DNA of 64,000 nt, taken from NCBI RefSeq assembly GCF_030250645.1, contig NZ_JASSVS010000009.1, positions 1-64,000 of the forward strand, read 5' to 3'. Source of the stretch: Marinobacter azerbaijanicus. GTDB lineage: Bacteria > Pseudomonadota > Gammaproteobacteria > Pseudomonadales > Oleiphilaceae. Of the stretch, positions 1 through 7,907 are shown in pieces (positions within the stretch are counted from its first letter, which is position 1; every line of letters begins with the position of its first letter). Both the position numbers and the translations under genes were made by a program. The notes beneath the pieces were generated by a model. It searched no databases, had not been told where the DNA came from, and saw only the letters and a program-made list of their open reading frames with translations.

Positions 1-146
1 ACATTTTTTTCTGTAAGTTATATACTCTTTTTGTTTGTGGTGTGTGGTTTTTTTTTGTTATGATGCTTTTTTGGTCTTTCCTCAAACTTTAATTAAAAAA
101 AAAAAAAAAAACCCCCCCCCACGCCCCTCCCCCAACCCGACCAGTC
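1..146. repeat. AT-rich low-complexity window edge with A-run then C-run
   Basis: The first ~95 bases are T-rich and G/T-rich, then come a run of about 17 A and a run of about 10 C, then a C-rich tail. The composition is unlike the GC-rich DNA that follows. The A-then-C order, and the C-rich tail just after it, resemble the right arm of the long hairpins at 4017-4101, 4266-4357 and 6570-6652. The conserved hairpin core is not present. It may be a decayed copy, or poor sequence through a strong hairpin. No gene is seen here. Confidence 0.4.
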
Positions 147-164
147 TTGACCAAAGCAGAACCA

Positions 165-2642
165 ATGCTCCCAATCACCCAAATAATCCCGGACCTCCTG
201 AAAACCCTGGAATCCGAAACCACGGTCCTGCTCCAGGCCCCACCCGGTGCCGGCAAAACCACCAGGGTCCCCCTGGCGTTATTGGATGCACCTTGGCGAC
301 AAGGCCGCAGGATTCTGATGCTGGAGCCGAGACGGCTGGCTGCCAGGTCGGCGGCACGGTATATGGCCGGGCAGATGGGGGAGAAACCCGGCCAGACGGT
401 GGGTTATCGAACGCGGCTGGATACGCGGGTGAGCTCCGCGACCGTGATTGAGGTGGTGACGGAAGGCATTCTTACCCGGCTGATCCAGAACGATCCCGTG
501 CTGGAAGACTATGCAGTGGTCATTTTCGACGAATTTCACGAACGATCCCTGCAGGCTGACTTAGGTCTGGCTCTGGTGCGGGAGTCGCGGCAGGCGTTGC
601 GGGAGGATCTGCGGGTGATCGTCATGTCGGCAACCCTGGATACCGCTCCCATTGCACGCCTGCTGGGCGACGTACCGGTACTGACCAGTGAAGGCCGTGC
701 TTTTCCTGTGGAAGTGGCCTATCGACCGCTTCCCCGAAATGGCCGGATGGTAGAGCAGGTAGTGTCGGTGATTCAGGAGGCGCTGGAGGCCCAGACCGGG
801 TCGCTGTTGGTATTTCTTCCGGGTGCCGGGGAAATACGACGGGCCGAAAGACAGCTTCAGGGACAGGTACACAGCAGCGTAATTGTCGCCCCCCTTTACG
901 GCAACCTGAAGAACGACGAACAGGACCGCGCGATTGCGCCAGCGCCCGAGGGTTATCGCAAGGTAGTCCTGGCTACCGCCATTGCGGAATCCAGCCTGAC
1001 CATCGAGGGTATCCGTGTGGTTATCGACAGTGGCCAGCAGCGCCGGGCTGTGTTCGACGCCAACAGCGGCATGACACGGCTGGTGACCGGCTGGGTTTCA
1101 AAGGCATCGGCGGAGCAGCGTAAGGGGCGCGCCGGCCGAATCGAACCGGGTTGCTGCTACCGGTTGTGGAGTGAGTCGGCCCAATTTGGTCTGGCGGAAT
1201 TCACCCCGCCGGAAATACAGGAGGCCGATCTGGCGCCTCTGGTGCTGGAATTGGCCAAGTGGGGTGCACGGTCGCCGGAACAGCTGGACTGGATTGATCC
1301 GCCGCCTGCAGCACACTGGCAGCAGGCTGTGGAGTTGCTGCAATGGCTGGATATGCTTGATGTCGACGGGGCGATAACCGAACACGGCAAGGCAGCGCGG
1401 GATATGGGTGTGCACCCGCGGCTGGCCCATATGATTCTCCGGGCTCGTGACCTGGGCCATGGTTATCTCGCGGCGGAGCTTGCAGCTTTGCTCGAAGAAC
1501 GGGATCTGGCCGGGCGATCAGCCGGAGCGGACATGCAGGAACGGGTACGGATCCTTCGGGGGCAGGGCCCTCGATATGGGATCGATGTGGCAAGGGTAAA
1601 AGCCATTGGCAAGTCGGTGTCGCGGTTGGCCGGTCATCTGGAGCGCCCGAACGAGATGCCCGCCGACGACGAAGTGGGTCGTCTGCTTGCCCTGGCCTAT
1701 CCGGACCGGGTTGCCCGTAAACGCCGCGGAGACGCTCCCCGATACCAACTCAGTAACGGGCGAGGTGCGGCCCTTCGGGACGACGACCCGCTGGCCCGAC
1801 ACCAATGGCTGGCGACGGCCGAGCTTGATGGCGAGGCCAGGGAGGCGACAATCTATCTGGCCGCACCGCTTGACCCTGCGCTACTGGAACAGGACCTTGC
1901 CAATCATATTCATGAACGGGAGGAAGCGGCCTGGGACGACAGCCGCGGAACAGTCGTGGCCCGCCGTGTCAGAAAACTGGGGCAGCTGGTGCTGGAAGAA
2001 ACGGCCTTGCCTGCTCCGTCTGCCGAGCTGGTACAGCAGGGGCTGCTTGCGGCGGTAAGAAAAAAGGGTCTCAAAAGCCTGCCCTGGACGCCCTCTGCAG
2101 AGCAGTGGCTTGCCAGGGTCGCCCTGCTGGCCCGTTGTTTCCCGGAAGAATGGCCGGAGGTTGGCGAACGCTGGCTCACGGACAACCTTGAAGCCTGGCT
2201 TGGGCCCTTCATGGCAGGAATGACTCGCTGGCGTGATCTTGAAAAGCTCAATCTTTGTCAGGCCCTTGCCAGCCTGCTGGATTACCGGCAACAAAAAGCG
2301 CTGGATGAGCTGGCGCCAACCCACCTGACTATCCCTACCGGCCAGTCGGTAACGCTGGACTACACCGGCGAAAGCGGCCCGGTGCTGGCGGCGAAACTCC
2401 AGGCCCTGTTCGGCTGGACGGAGACTCCGACTGTGGCCGGTGGTCGGATACCCGTCGTTATCCATCTACTCTCCCCGGCGCAACGCCCACTGGCTGTCAC
2501 CGCGGACCTGGCCAGCTTCTGGCGCAATGCCTACCCGGAAGTACGCAAGGACATGCGCGGGCGCTACCCGAAACACCCCTGGCCGGAGGACCCGTTTACT
2601 GCTGAGGCGAGTCAGGGAACGAAAAAGCGCCCTGCTCGTTGA
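165..2642 (+). CDS. hrpB: ATP-dependent RNA helicase HrpB
   Basis: DEAH-box superfamily 2 helicase of the HrpB type, an RNA-stimulated ATPase acting in the cytoplasm. Counting from the ATG at 165 (825 residues), the Walker A motif APPGAGKTT is at 25-33 and the DEFH box at 122-125. The GRAGR motif VI lies in the second RecA domain, followed by the helicase-associated region and the HrpB C-terminal domain ending in a proline-rich tail (KHPWPEDP). The length is normal for the family. A TTG six codons upstream (147) is also open; I prefer the ATG because homologues begin near MLPIT, though no strong ribosome site precedes either. The 3' end overlaps the convergent downstream gene by 47 bp. The family is well defined, but its cellular RNA substrates are poorly known. 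Confidence 0.93.
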   Translation: MLPITQIIPDLLKTLESETTVLLQAPPGAGKTTRVPLALLDAPWRQGRRILMLEPRRLAARSAARYMAGQMGEKPGQTVGYRTRLDTRVSSATVIEVVTEGILTRLIQNDPVLEDYAVVIFDEFHERSLQADLGLALVRESRQALREDLRVIVMSATLDTAPIARLLGDVPVLTSEGRAFPVEVAYRPLPRNGRMVEQVVSVIQEALEAQTGSLLVFLPGAGEIRRAERQLQGQVHSSVIVAPLYGNLKNDEQDRAIAPAPEGYRKVVLATAIAESSLTIEGIRVVIDSGQQRRAVFDANSGMTRLVTGWVSKASAEQRKGRAGRIEPGCCYRLWSESAQFGLAEFTPPEIQEADLAPLVLELAKWGARSPEQLDWIDPPPAAHWQQAVELLQWLDMLDVDGAITEHGKAARDMGVHPRLAHMILRARDLGHGYLAAELAALLEERDLAGRSAGADMQERVRILRGQGPRYGIDVARVKAIGKSVSRLAGHLERPNEMPADDEVGRLLALAYPDRVARKRRGDAPRYQLSNGRGAALRDDDPLARHQWLATAELDGEAREATIYLAAPLDPALLEQDLANHIHEREEAAWDDSRGTVVARRVRKLGQLVLEETALPAPSAELVQQGLLAAVRKKGLKSLPWTPSAEQWLARVALLARCFPEEWPEVGERWLTDNLEAWLGPFMAGMTRWRDLEKLNLCQALASLLDYRQQKALDELAPTHLTIPTGQSVTLDYTGESGPVLAAKLQALFGWTETPTVAGGRIPVVIHLLSPAQRPLAVTADLASFWRNAYPEVRKDMRGRYPKHPWPEDPFTAEASQGTKKRPAR

Positions 2643-3447
2643 TCCCGCCCGTCACCAGGGATTCCGGAACGGTTTCGAAATAGATGTTCCGGGGGGTAAT
2701 CCAGTCCCCTTCTGGTGCGTGCAATTCGCTTACCGGCATTTCTTCCAGAGTGACGTCATCACTGGCCTGGTCACTTTTCCTGAAACTGTCTCCCAGCACC
2801 CAGAACGGTTTGTGGTGGGCGCGGGCCGCCAGGGCGAGCAGACAGGTCCCACTCTTATTGATGAAGTGCCCATCCGCCAGCCAGGTATCGCAACCGGTTA
2901 TCACCACATCCGCCCGGGATACGAACAGGCCCATCTGGGCATCGGTAATCAGCGTGACAGCAATGCCCAGATCGTTCAGGGCGAGCGCCAGTTGGTGCCC
3001 CTCCATGCCGGGACTGCTCTGGGTGCAGATAACGGAAAACCGGTGCTGCTTCCGGGCAAGCAAACGAAACAGTGCCAGCACAACCGAGCTGGCACTGTGG
3101 GTCATGACTACGGCATTGGCGGGAATCTTACTGATGGCATGCCTGGCTATGGCTGAACCGGCGTTGTCCAGTTCACGGGTAACCTGGTTGACTACAGCTT
3201 GGGGCATGTCGCCGCCATTTAACAGCGCCTCCACCTTCGCCATGGCGTTACCAATGACAATCATGCTGGGGCGGGCGTTGCGGAGTTCATGCAGCAGAGG
3301 GGTGAGATCGGTCGGATGCGGGTCAGTTGCCTCCACATAGGCCGCCAGGCCCCGGAGCGTGTCCAGGGCCAGTGCAGTGGCCCCGGACTCGTAATCCTCC
3401 CGGAGCCGGTTCAGTAGTTCCTGTGCTCTGTCATCAAAACGGGTCAT
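2596..3447 (-). CDS. eIF-2B alpha/beta/delta-like protein
   Basis: Protein of 283 residues resembling the initiation factor 2B alpha/beta/delta superfamily, which in bacteria and archaea includes sugar-phosphate isomerases such as methylthioribose-1-phosphate isomerase and ribose-1,5-bisphosphate isomerase. The N-terminus is helical. The Rossmann-like C-terminal half carries the segments VVMTHSASSVV, ICTQSSPGMEGHQLA and DVVITGCDTWLADGHFINKSGT. The last of these matches the substrate-loop pattern (GxD....G...NK.GT) of the family. A GGAG sits 8 nt before the ATG. It overlaps hrpB tail-to-tail and has no operon partner. The fold assignment is solid; the substrate is unknown, and no real translation role should be read into the name. 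Confidence 0.8.
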   Translation of the reverse strand: MTRFDDRAQELLNRLREDYESGATALALDTLRGLAAYVEATDPHPTDLTPLLHELRNARPSMIVIGNAMAKVEALLNGGDMPQAVVNQVTRELDNAGSAIARHAISKIPANAVVMTHSASSVVLALFRLLARKQHRFSVICTQSSPGMEGHQLALALNDLGIAVTLITDAQMGLFVSRADVVITGCDTWLADGHFINKSGTCLLALAARAHHKPFWVLGDSFRKSDQASDDVTLEEMPVSELHAPEGDWITPRNIYFETVPESLVTGGINEQGAFSFPDSPQQ

Positions 3448-3510
3448 CGCTGCTACTCCCTGCCATTCAGGTTCAAGGGTAGCAGCGGGAATACCGGTTG
3501 TCCGCGAGGT

Positions 3511-3879
3511 TTATTCAATCACCGTGCGGCTGGTTTCCAGATACTCTTTGCCATTACTGGCGACGCCTTCGGTATCGGCACTCTCCGAGGCCAGGTGGAT
3601 CTCTTCCAGCGTTTCCGCCAGTTCGTCAAATTCCTCATTGATGGTGCCGAGGGCGTTTTCCAGCGTGTAGGTAAGCTGATGGATCTCGTTCATGGCTTCT
3701 GGAGTCAGTTCTCCGTCCAGGATTTTCTCGAGCTTTTCGTTGTACTCGGAAAAATTGGCCACGGCTTCTTTCAGGTTGGCGGATTCCTTGCCTTCATAGT
3801 GTTCAACCTCGTCAGCAAACGAAGACACTGGAAGCGTCAGGGCAACACAGGCGAGCAGTGCCAGGGTCTGTTTTCTCAT
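3511..3879 (-). CDS. Small secreted protein, DUF6746-like
   Basis: Protein of 122 residues with a clear Sec signal peptide (MRKQTL, hydrophobic core, cleavage after SFA near residue 22). The mature part is acidic, helical and rich in Glu, Leu and Asn (for example EKLEKILDGELTPEAMNEIH), suggesting a soluble periplasmic helical bundle. It resembles proteins I know as DUF6746 from marine gammaproteobacteria; that family label is from memory. A ribosome site AAGGAG lies 8 nt before the ATG. It is a single gene, separated from the eIF-2B-like gene by about 60 bp on the same strand. No function can be assigned. Confidence 0.75.
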   Translation of the reverse strand: MRKQTLALLACVALTLPVSSFADEVEHYEGKESANLKEAVANFSEYNEKLEKILDGELTPEAMNEIHQLTYTLENALGTINEEFDELAETLEEIHLASESADTEGVASNGKEYLETSRTVIE

Positions 3880-4016
3880 ATCGCTTTCTCCTTGTCGATA
3901 TCAATAATGATAATAGTTCGCGTTCAAGGTTAGGGTAAGTTTGTTGTGGTGGCAATGATTTCTGTCAGTTTTTTGGGCTCTGGCTTCTGGTAGGACTGGT
4001 GATTTTGGTGGGGATC

Positions 4017-4101
4017 GGGGTGGTGGGGGTATTTTTCCTTGGGAATGGAACTCGCTTCGCTCAGACACCCATTCCTGGCGGAAAAATACCCCCACCACCC
4101 C
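4017..4101. repeat. Long hairpin A, conserved core with private arms
   Basis: Perfect 22-bp arms at 4017-4038 and 4080-4101, G-rich then T-rich on the left and the complement on the right. They enclose a second stem GGAATGG/CCATTCC (4042-4048, 4069-4075). The centre, read on the minus strand, is GGTGTCTGAGCGAAGC then GAGTTC, the same core as hairpins B and C. It lies in the 573-base gap 3880-4452, which otherwise holds hairpin B, a short stretch without convincing coding potential (4102-4265) and a promoter near 4400. The right arm is C-rich and not followed by a T-run, so it is not a standard terminator. Confidence 0.85.
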
Positions 4102-4265
4102 GCTCTTGCTGAAAATGGTGATGTCGTTACTGAAAGCGTTGGTTGGGCTGTGGTTTGACTTCAGATCTTTTCGGATGGACACCCTTGCAGGTGTGGAGAT
4201 AACAGATTTCCAGATAAGCCCGGGCAAAATCCAGGCAGTTCGTAGCGACAACTGGAGTTACCTAA

Positions 4266-4357
4266 GGGTATGGGGGTGTTTTATTTTTCAATAAAGAAAA
4301 TGGTGTCTGAGCGAAGCGAGTTCATTTTCATTTGAAAAATAAAACACCCCCATACCC
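4266..4357. repeat. Long hairpin B, conserved core with private arms
   Basis: Perfect 25-bp arms at 4266-4290 and 4333-4357. An inner stem GAAAATG/CATTTTC is at 4296-4302 and 4323-4329. The centre reads GGTGTCTGAGCGAAGC then GAGTTC on the plus strand, so it is inverted relative to hairpin A. The outer arm sequence differs from A and C, yet both of its sides differ together and pairing stays complete. It ends about 95 bp before the ATP-grasp gene, upstream of that gene's likely promoter. Confidence 0.85.
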
Positions 4358-4395
4358 CTCCTCCAACTCCAACAGTCCTACCAAGCGAATAACCA

Positions 4396-4423
4396 TTGCA
4401 CCCAACCAAAACCCGTATAAAAT
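4396..4423 (+). promoter_or_regulatory. Likely sigma-70 promoter of the ATP-grasp gene
   Basis: A -35-like TTGCAC at 4396-4401 and a -10-like TAAAAT at 4418-4423 are separated by 16 bp. A start near 4430 would give a short leader to the ATG at 4453. It lies just downstream of hairpin B. Confidence 0.45.
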
Positions 4424-4452
4424 GCGACCAACTCAACCAAGCACCCACGCAC

Positions 4453-5271
4453 ATGAAACTGGTTTCCTTCGACATATTCCGAACCCTTGGCTTCCCGGAC
4501 ACCAAAGTACTCAAACCCGAACAGTTCCTGGCCCACAAGGAACTGCTGAGAGACGCAGACTGGGTATTGTTCCCGGAATACTGGCAGTTGAACGCCCTGG
4601 TCTATGGTTTGAAATGCCGGGTGTTTCCCAGCGTTGCCAGCTATCGCATTGGCCACGATAAGGTGGAGATGACCCGTGCTTTCCAGGTGGTGGCTCCGGA
4701 GCACACGCCATGGACATTGATAGAGGCCAATGGCCCCGAGGAACAACAGGCGGTTTGGGATGCCATGGTACTGCCGTTTGTGGCCAAGTTACCGAAGGCG
4801 AGCATGGGCGAAGGAGTATGGCTGATCGAGAACCGGGCCGACTGGCAACGTTACTGTGAGAAGACCCCTGTGCTGTATGCACAGGAATACCTGCCGATCG
4901 ACCGGGATGTGCGGGTGGTGATTGTCGGGGACCGGGTGGTCTCTGCCTATTGGCGGACGCAGGCGGATCAGGGATTCTACAATAACGTGTCGCAGGGCGG
5001 ACGTATCGATAAGGGCCGGGTGCCGTCCGTGGTAACGGATCTGGCGTTGCGTCTGGCACGGGAGCTGGGTGTGGATCATGCCGGTTTCGACATTGCCCTG
5101 GTGGAAGGCTACCCCTACGTGCTCGAGTTCAACCGGTTATTCGGAAACCAGGGGCTGGGACAGGGAAGCGATCTGAAGACTGCAATTCTCGACTACCTGC
5201 AGCAACACGCCGAGCCGGAAGATCCCGACGGACCTACCGGGCCGGCGCCGCTTTGGCCGGTTGCGGTGTAG
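4453..5271 (+). CDS. RimK-like ATP-grasp domain protein
   Basis: ATP-grasp carboxylate-amine ligase-like protein of 272 residues. Visible elements are the central ATP-binding strand and glycine-rich loop (PFVAKLPKASMGEGVW), the segment QEYLPIDRDVRVVIVGDRVV that matches the RimK nucleotide-binding strand, and the metal-binding end GYPYVLEFNRLFGNQG with the Glu and Asn that ligate Mg. The family joins a carboxylate, via an acylphosphate, to an amine or amino acid. The start at MKLVSF is preferred over an upstream ATG (4396) because the promoter lies between them. It is followed 105 bp downstream on the same strand by the PLP decarboxylase, and the two genes sit between hairpins B and C. The substrates are not evident. 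Confidence 0.8.
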   Translation: MKLVSFDIFRTLGFPDTKVLKPEQFLAHKELLRDADWVLFPEYWQLNALVYGLKCRVFPSVASYRIGHDKVEMTRAFQVVAPEHTPWTLIEANGPEEQQAVWDAMVLPFVAKLPKASMGEGVWLIENRADWQRYCEKTPVLYAQEYLPIDRDVRVVIVGDRVVSAYWRTQADQGFYNNVSQGGRIDKGRVPSVVTDLALRLARELGVDHAGFDIALVEGYPYVLEFNRLFGNQGLGQGSDLKTAILDYLQQHAEPEDPDGPTGPAPLWPVAV

Positions 5272-5376
5272 TTCGGGGCGGGCTGAAAGCTGGCGTGGGA
5301 GTATGGGTAGATATGCTCATATCCGAGCCGGCGAAAAAGCCCGATGATCGCGCGAATTCACCGGGGAAATCCATCC

Positions 5377-6552
5377 ATGACCGAGTCTGCCAACGCCATC
5401 ATCGCTGATTACTACGACGCCGAGACCTTTGCCCGTATCAAGGCTTTTGCCGATACCAAGGAAACTCCGTGCGTGGTGATCGACACCGCCACCATCGACC
5501 GTCAGTACGACGAACTGGTGGAAGGCTTTCCCTATGCCAACGTCTACTACGCGGTCAAGGCTAACCCGGCCCCGCAGGTTCTGACCATGCTGCGGGACAA
5601 GGGTGCCAGCTTTGATATTGCGTCTGTGTATGAACTTGAAAAGGTCATGGGTCTGGGCGTAACCGGCGATCGCATCAGCTACGGCAACACCATCAAGAAG
5701 GCAAAGGACATCCGCACCTTCTACGAAAAGGGCGTGCGGCTGTTTGCCACCGACTCCGAAGCGGACCTGCGGAACATCGCCAAGGCTGCCCCGGGCTCGA
5801 AGGTGTATGTTCGCATCCTCACCGAAGGCACCCTGACCGCCGACTGGCCCCTTTCCCGCAAGTTTGGCTGCCAGACCGACATGGCCATGGACCTGTTGAT
5901 CCTCGCCCGTGACCTGGGCCTGGTGCCTTACGGTGTCTCTTTCCACGTGGGTTCCCAGCAACGGGAAATCGGCGCGTGGGACGCGGCCCTGGGCAAGGTG
6001 AAAGTGATCTTCGAGCGCCTGAAGGAAGAAGACGGCATCGAGCTGAAGATGATCAACATGGGCGGCGGCTTTCCCGCCAACTACATCACCCGCACCAATG
6101 ACCTGAAAACCTATGCTGAGGAGATCAAGCGTTTCCTTGATGAGGATTTTGGTGATGATTTGCCGGAAATTATTATCGAGCCGGGCCGCTCGTTGATTTC
6201 CAACGCCGGTATTCTGGTCAGTGAAGTGGTGTTGATTTCCCGTAAGTCGCGCACTGCCTTGCACCGTTGGGTATTTACGGATGTTGGTAAATTCGGTGGC
6301 CTGATCGAAACCCTGGACGAATCCATCAAGTTCCCGATCTACACCGAAAAATCCGGAGAAGGCGAAGATTGTGTGATCGCAGGGCCGACCTGTGACAGCG
6401 CCGATATTATGTATGAGCACCACAAGTACCCGTTGCCGTTGAATCTGGCGATTGGAGACAGAATGTACTGGTTGTCTACGGGTGCCTATACGACCACCTA
6501 CAGCGCCATTGAATTCAACGGGTTTCCTCCCTTGAAGGACTATTACATCTAA
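5377..6552 (+). CDS. Type III PLP-dependent ornithine/lysine decarboxylase
   Basis: Fold-III (alanine racemase-like) decarboxylase of 391 residues, the eukaryotic-type ornithine decarboxylase family. It would turn ornithine (and perhaps lysine) into putrescine (or cadaverine) in the cytoplasm. The PLP lysine is K61 in YYAVKANP. The phosphate-binding region includes FHVGSQ and the glycine-rich NMGGGFP. The catalytic cysteine is C339 in GPTCDSADIM, and the C-terminal GAYTTTY is typical. The length is normal. I chose the ATG at 5377 (MTESANAII) rather than 5344, because the first 11 residues of the longer form look non-conserved. Hairpin C lies 17 bp after the stop. Ornithine versus lysine preference cannot be read from the sequence. 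Confidence 0.88.
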   Translation: MTESANAIIADYYDAETFARIKAFADTKETPCVVIDTATIDRQYDELVEGFPYANVYYAVKANPAPQVLTMLRDKGASFDIASVYELEKVMGLGVTGDRISYGNTIKKAKDIRTFYEKGVRLFATDSEADLRNIAKAAPGSKVYVRILTEGTLTADWPLSRKFGCQTDMAMDLLILARDLGLVPYGVSFHVGSQQREIGAWDAALGKVKVIFERLKEEDGIELKMINMGGGFPANYITRTNDLKTYAEEIKRFLDEDFGDDLPEIIIEPGRSLISNAGILVSEVVLISRKSRTALHRWVFTDVGKFGGLIETLDESIKFPIYTEKSGEGEDCVIAGPTCDSADIMYEHHKYPLPLNLAIGDRMYWLSTGAYTTTYSAIEFNGFPPLKDYYI

Positions 6553-6569
6553 GCTTGAGGTAAGGACGT

Positions 6570-6652
6570 GGGGTGGGAGGTATATTTTCAGCCAGAAATG
6601 GGTGTCTGAGCGAAGCCAGTTCCATTTCCAAGGAAAATATACCTCCCACCCC
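6570..6652. repeat. Long hairpin C, conserved core with private arms
   Basis: Perfect 20-bp arms at 6570-6589 and 6633-6652 with an inner stem GAAATGG/CCATTTC (6595-6601, 6622-6628). The core GGTGTCTGAGCGAAGC followed by CAGTTC matches hairpins A and B with one base change. It is oriented like hairpin B and sits between the decarboxylase stop and the terminator at 6688. Confidence 0.85.
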
Positions 6653-6687
6653 GCGGCCAGGCACAGCATAGATCAATGGCACCAAAC

Positions 6688-6718
6688 AAAGGGTCAACCC
6701 TCGGGTTGGCCCTTTTGT
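6688..6718. terminator. Bidirectional intrinsic terminator
   Basis: A 13-bp stem (AAAGGGTCAACCC against GGGTTGGCCCTTT, one G-T wobble) with a 2-base loop, flanked by A-rich and T-rich sequence. It sits between two convergent genes. The stop codon of the MFS gene lies inside the stem. Confidence 0.75.
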
Positions 6719-7896
6719 CGTTTCAGGTCCAGGGTAAATGTCAGGGGAAGTACCAGAACGCAGTAGGCGATGATGAAACCCACGGCGTATCGGGCGTCGT
6801 TGCCCCAGTCGGCTAACAAGCCGCCAATCATGGGAACTGAAAACGCCAGGGTATAGCCGACCAGGAAGTTTCCTGCTGACAATCTTCCGGTTTCTTTGGA
6901 TTCCACCAGTACCGGTGGTAACGCCACCAGCAGAATAAGCAGAATACCCGCCGTAAAGCTCATGAACGTTGCACTTGCGATAGCCCACGAGCCGGTAAAC
7001 AACAGCGTGCCAACTGTACCGATGATGCTGCAACTCGCGGTCACGATGATGGGAAATTTCCGGCCCACCCAGTATCTCGCCATTTTCAGCATAACCAGCG
7101 ATGCGATCACTTGGGCAAAGTTGTACCAGAACAGGGCGTCCGCAAGCATGTCGAAGTTGCCCTGTTGTTCCAGCAGGTTGCCCATGTAGGCGTTGAGGCC
7201 GAAGAACAGGGAGCCGGACAGGCCGAGCAGGAGGCCTATTTTCAGGGTGAGGGGGTTTTTCCAGTCAGGCAGCCATGCGGGTTTTTTTACCGGCCGCGAC
7301 ATTTCTCTTTTGGGCAGGAACAGCGCTGCGGCCACCAGTAAAGCCGGCAATGACCAGGCCAGCAGAGTCGCTCGCCAACTCTCGTCCATCAGCGGCATCA
7401 ATACCGGCAGGGTGATGCCCGCGCCGATGAACTCTCCCATCAGCATGCCGTTCATGTAGATGGCGGAGCCGATGGCGAGGTGGTGGGGTTCCAGCCATCT
7501 GGGTAGCAGTGCGGGCAAAGATGGCTGCATCATGGCAATGCCCAGGCCCATGACGGCGCTGGCCAGCATCAGGGTGACGGTGTCCGGGGAGAGGCCGCGG
7601 CCGGCCGAGCCGATGACCATGATCATCATGGCCAGGGCCAGTGTGTTCCGTGGGCCCAGCCGGGCGATGGCCAGGGAGCCGGGCATGGAGCCGATGGCCA
7701 GCATCAGTATGGGCAGGGTAGTAAGTGCCCCGGTCAGGGCCTGGGAGAGGCCGAGTTCATCGCTGATGAACGGAGCCAGTGGCGGTGCCACCAATATCGG
7801 TATACGCAGGTAAATGCCGGCCAGCCAAAGCAGAACCGCCACCGGGAGCAACTTTGCTACGGGTGGCGGTGCGGTGGTATCTGAGGATTCAGCCAC
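6694..7896 (-). CDS. MFS transporter, CynX/NarK-like
   Basis: Twelve-helix major facilitator protein of 400 residues in the inner membrane, closest in pattern to the cyanate-permease (CynX/YycB) branch. The first helix reads LLWLAGIYLRIPILVAPPLAPFI. The loop 2-3 motif is IARLGPRNTLALA, and MMQPSLPALLPRWL follows helix 4. The end is charged and soluble (LKRQKGQPEG). Its start is only 11 bp after the stop of ectC, so the two are very likely co-transcribed; a link to a compatible solute or its precursor is therefore possible but is inference. The substrate is unknown. Confidence 0.8.
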   Translation of the reverse strand: MAESSDTTAPPPVAKLLPVAVLLWLAGIYLRIPILVAPPLAPFISDELGLSQALTGALTTLPILMLAIGSMPGSLAIARLGPRNTLALAMMIMVIGSAGRGLSPDTVTLMLASAVMGLGIAMMQPSLPALLPRWLEPHHLAIGSAIYMNGMLMGEFIGAGITLPVLMPLMDESWRATLLAWSLPALLVAAALFLPKREMSRPVKKPAWLPDWKNPLTLKIGLLLGLSGSLFFGLNAYMGNLLEQQGNFDMLADALFWYNFAQVIASLVMLKMARYWVGRKFPIIVTASCSIIGTVGTLLFTGSWAIASATFMSFTAGILLILLVALPPVLVESKETGRLSAGNFLVGYTLAFSVPMIGGLLADWGNDARYAVGFIIAYCVLVLPLTFTLDLKRQKGQPEG

Positions 7897-7907
7897 GGTG
7901 GCGGGGC

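Noticed and set aside
2440..3156. Long plus-strand open frame of 238 codons
   Set aside because: It runs antisense through the eIF-2B-like gene and out of the hrpB end; codon use and protein sequence are not natural.
3901..4251. Minus-strand open frame of 116 codons over hairpin A
   Set aside because: Its translation follows the repeat arms (proline runs) and has no ribosome site; it reflects the hairpin.
6570..6652. Hairpin C as a simple transcription terminator for the decarboxylase gene
   Set aside because: It has no T-run, and a normal terminator follows at 6688; its core is shared with hairpins A and B in other contexts.
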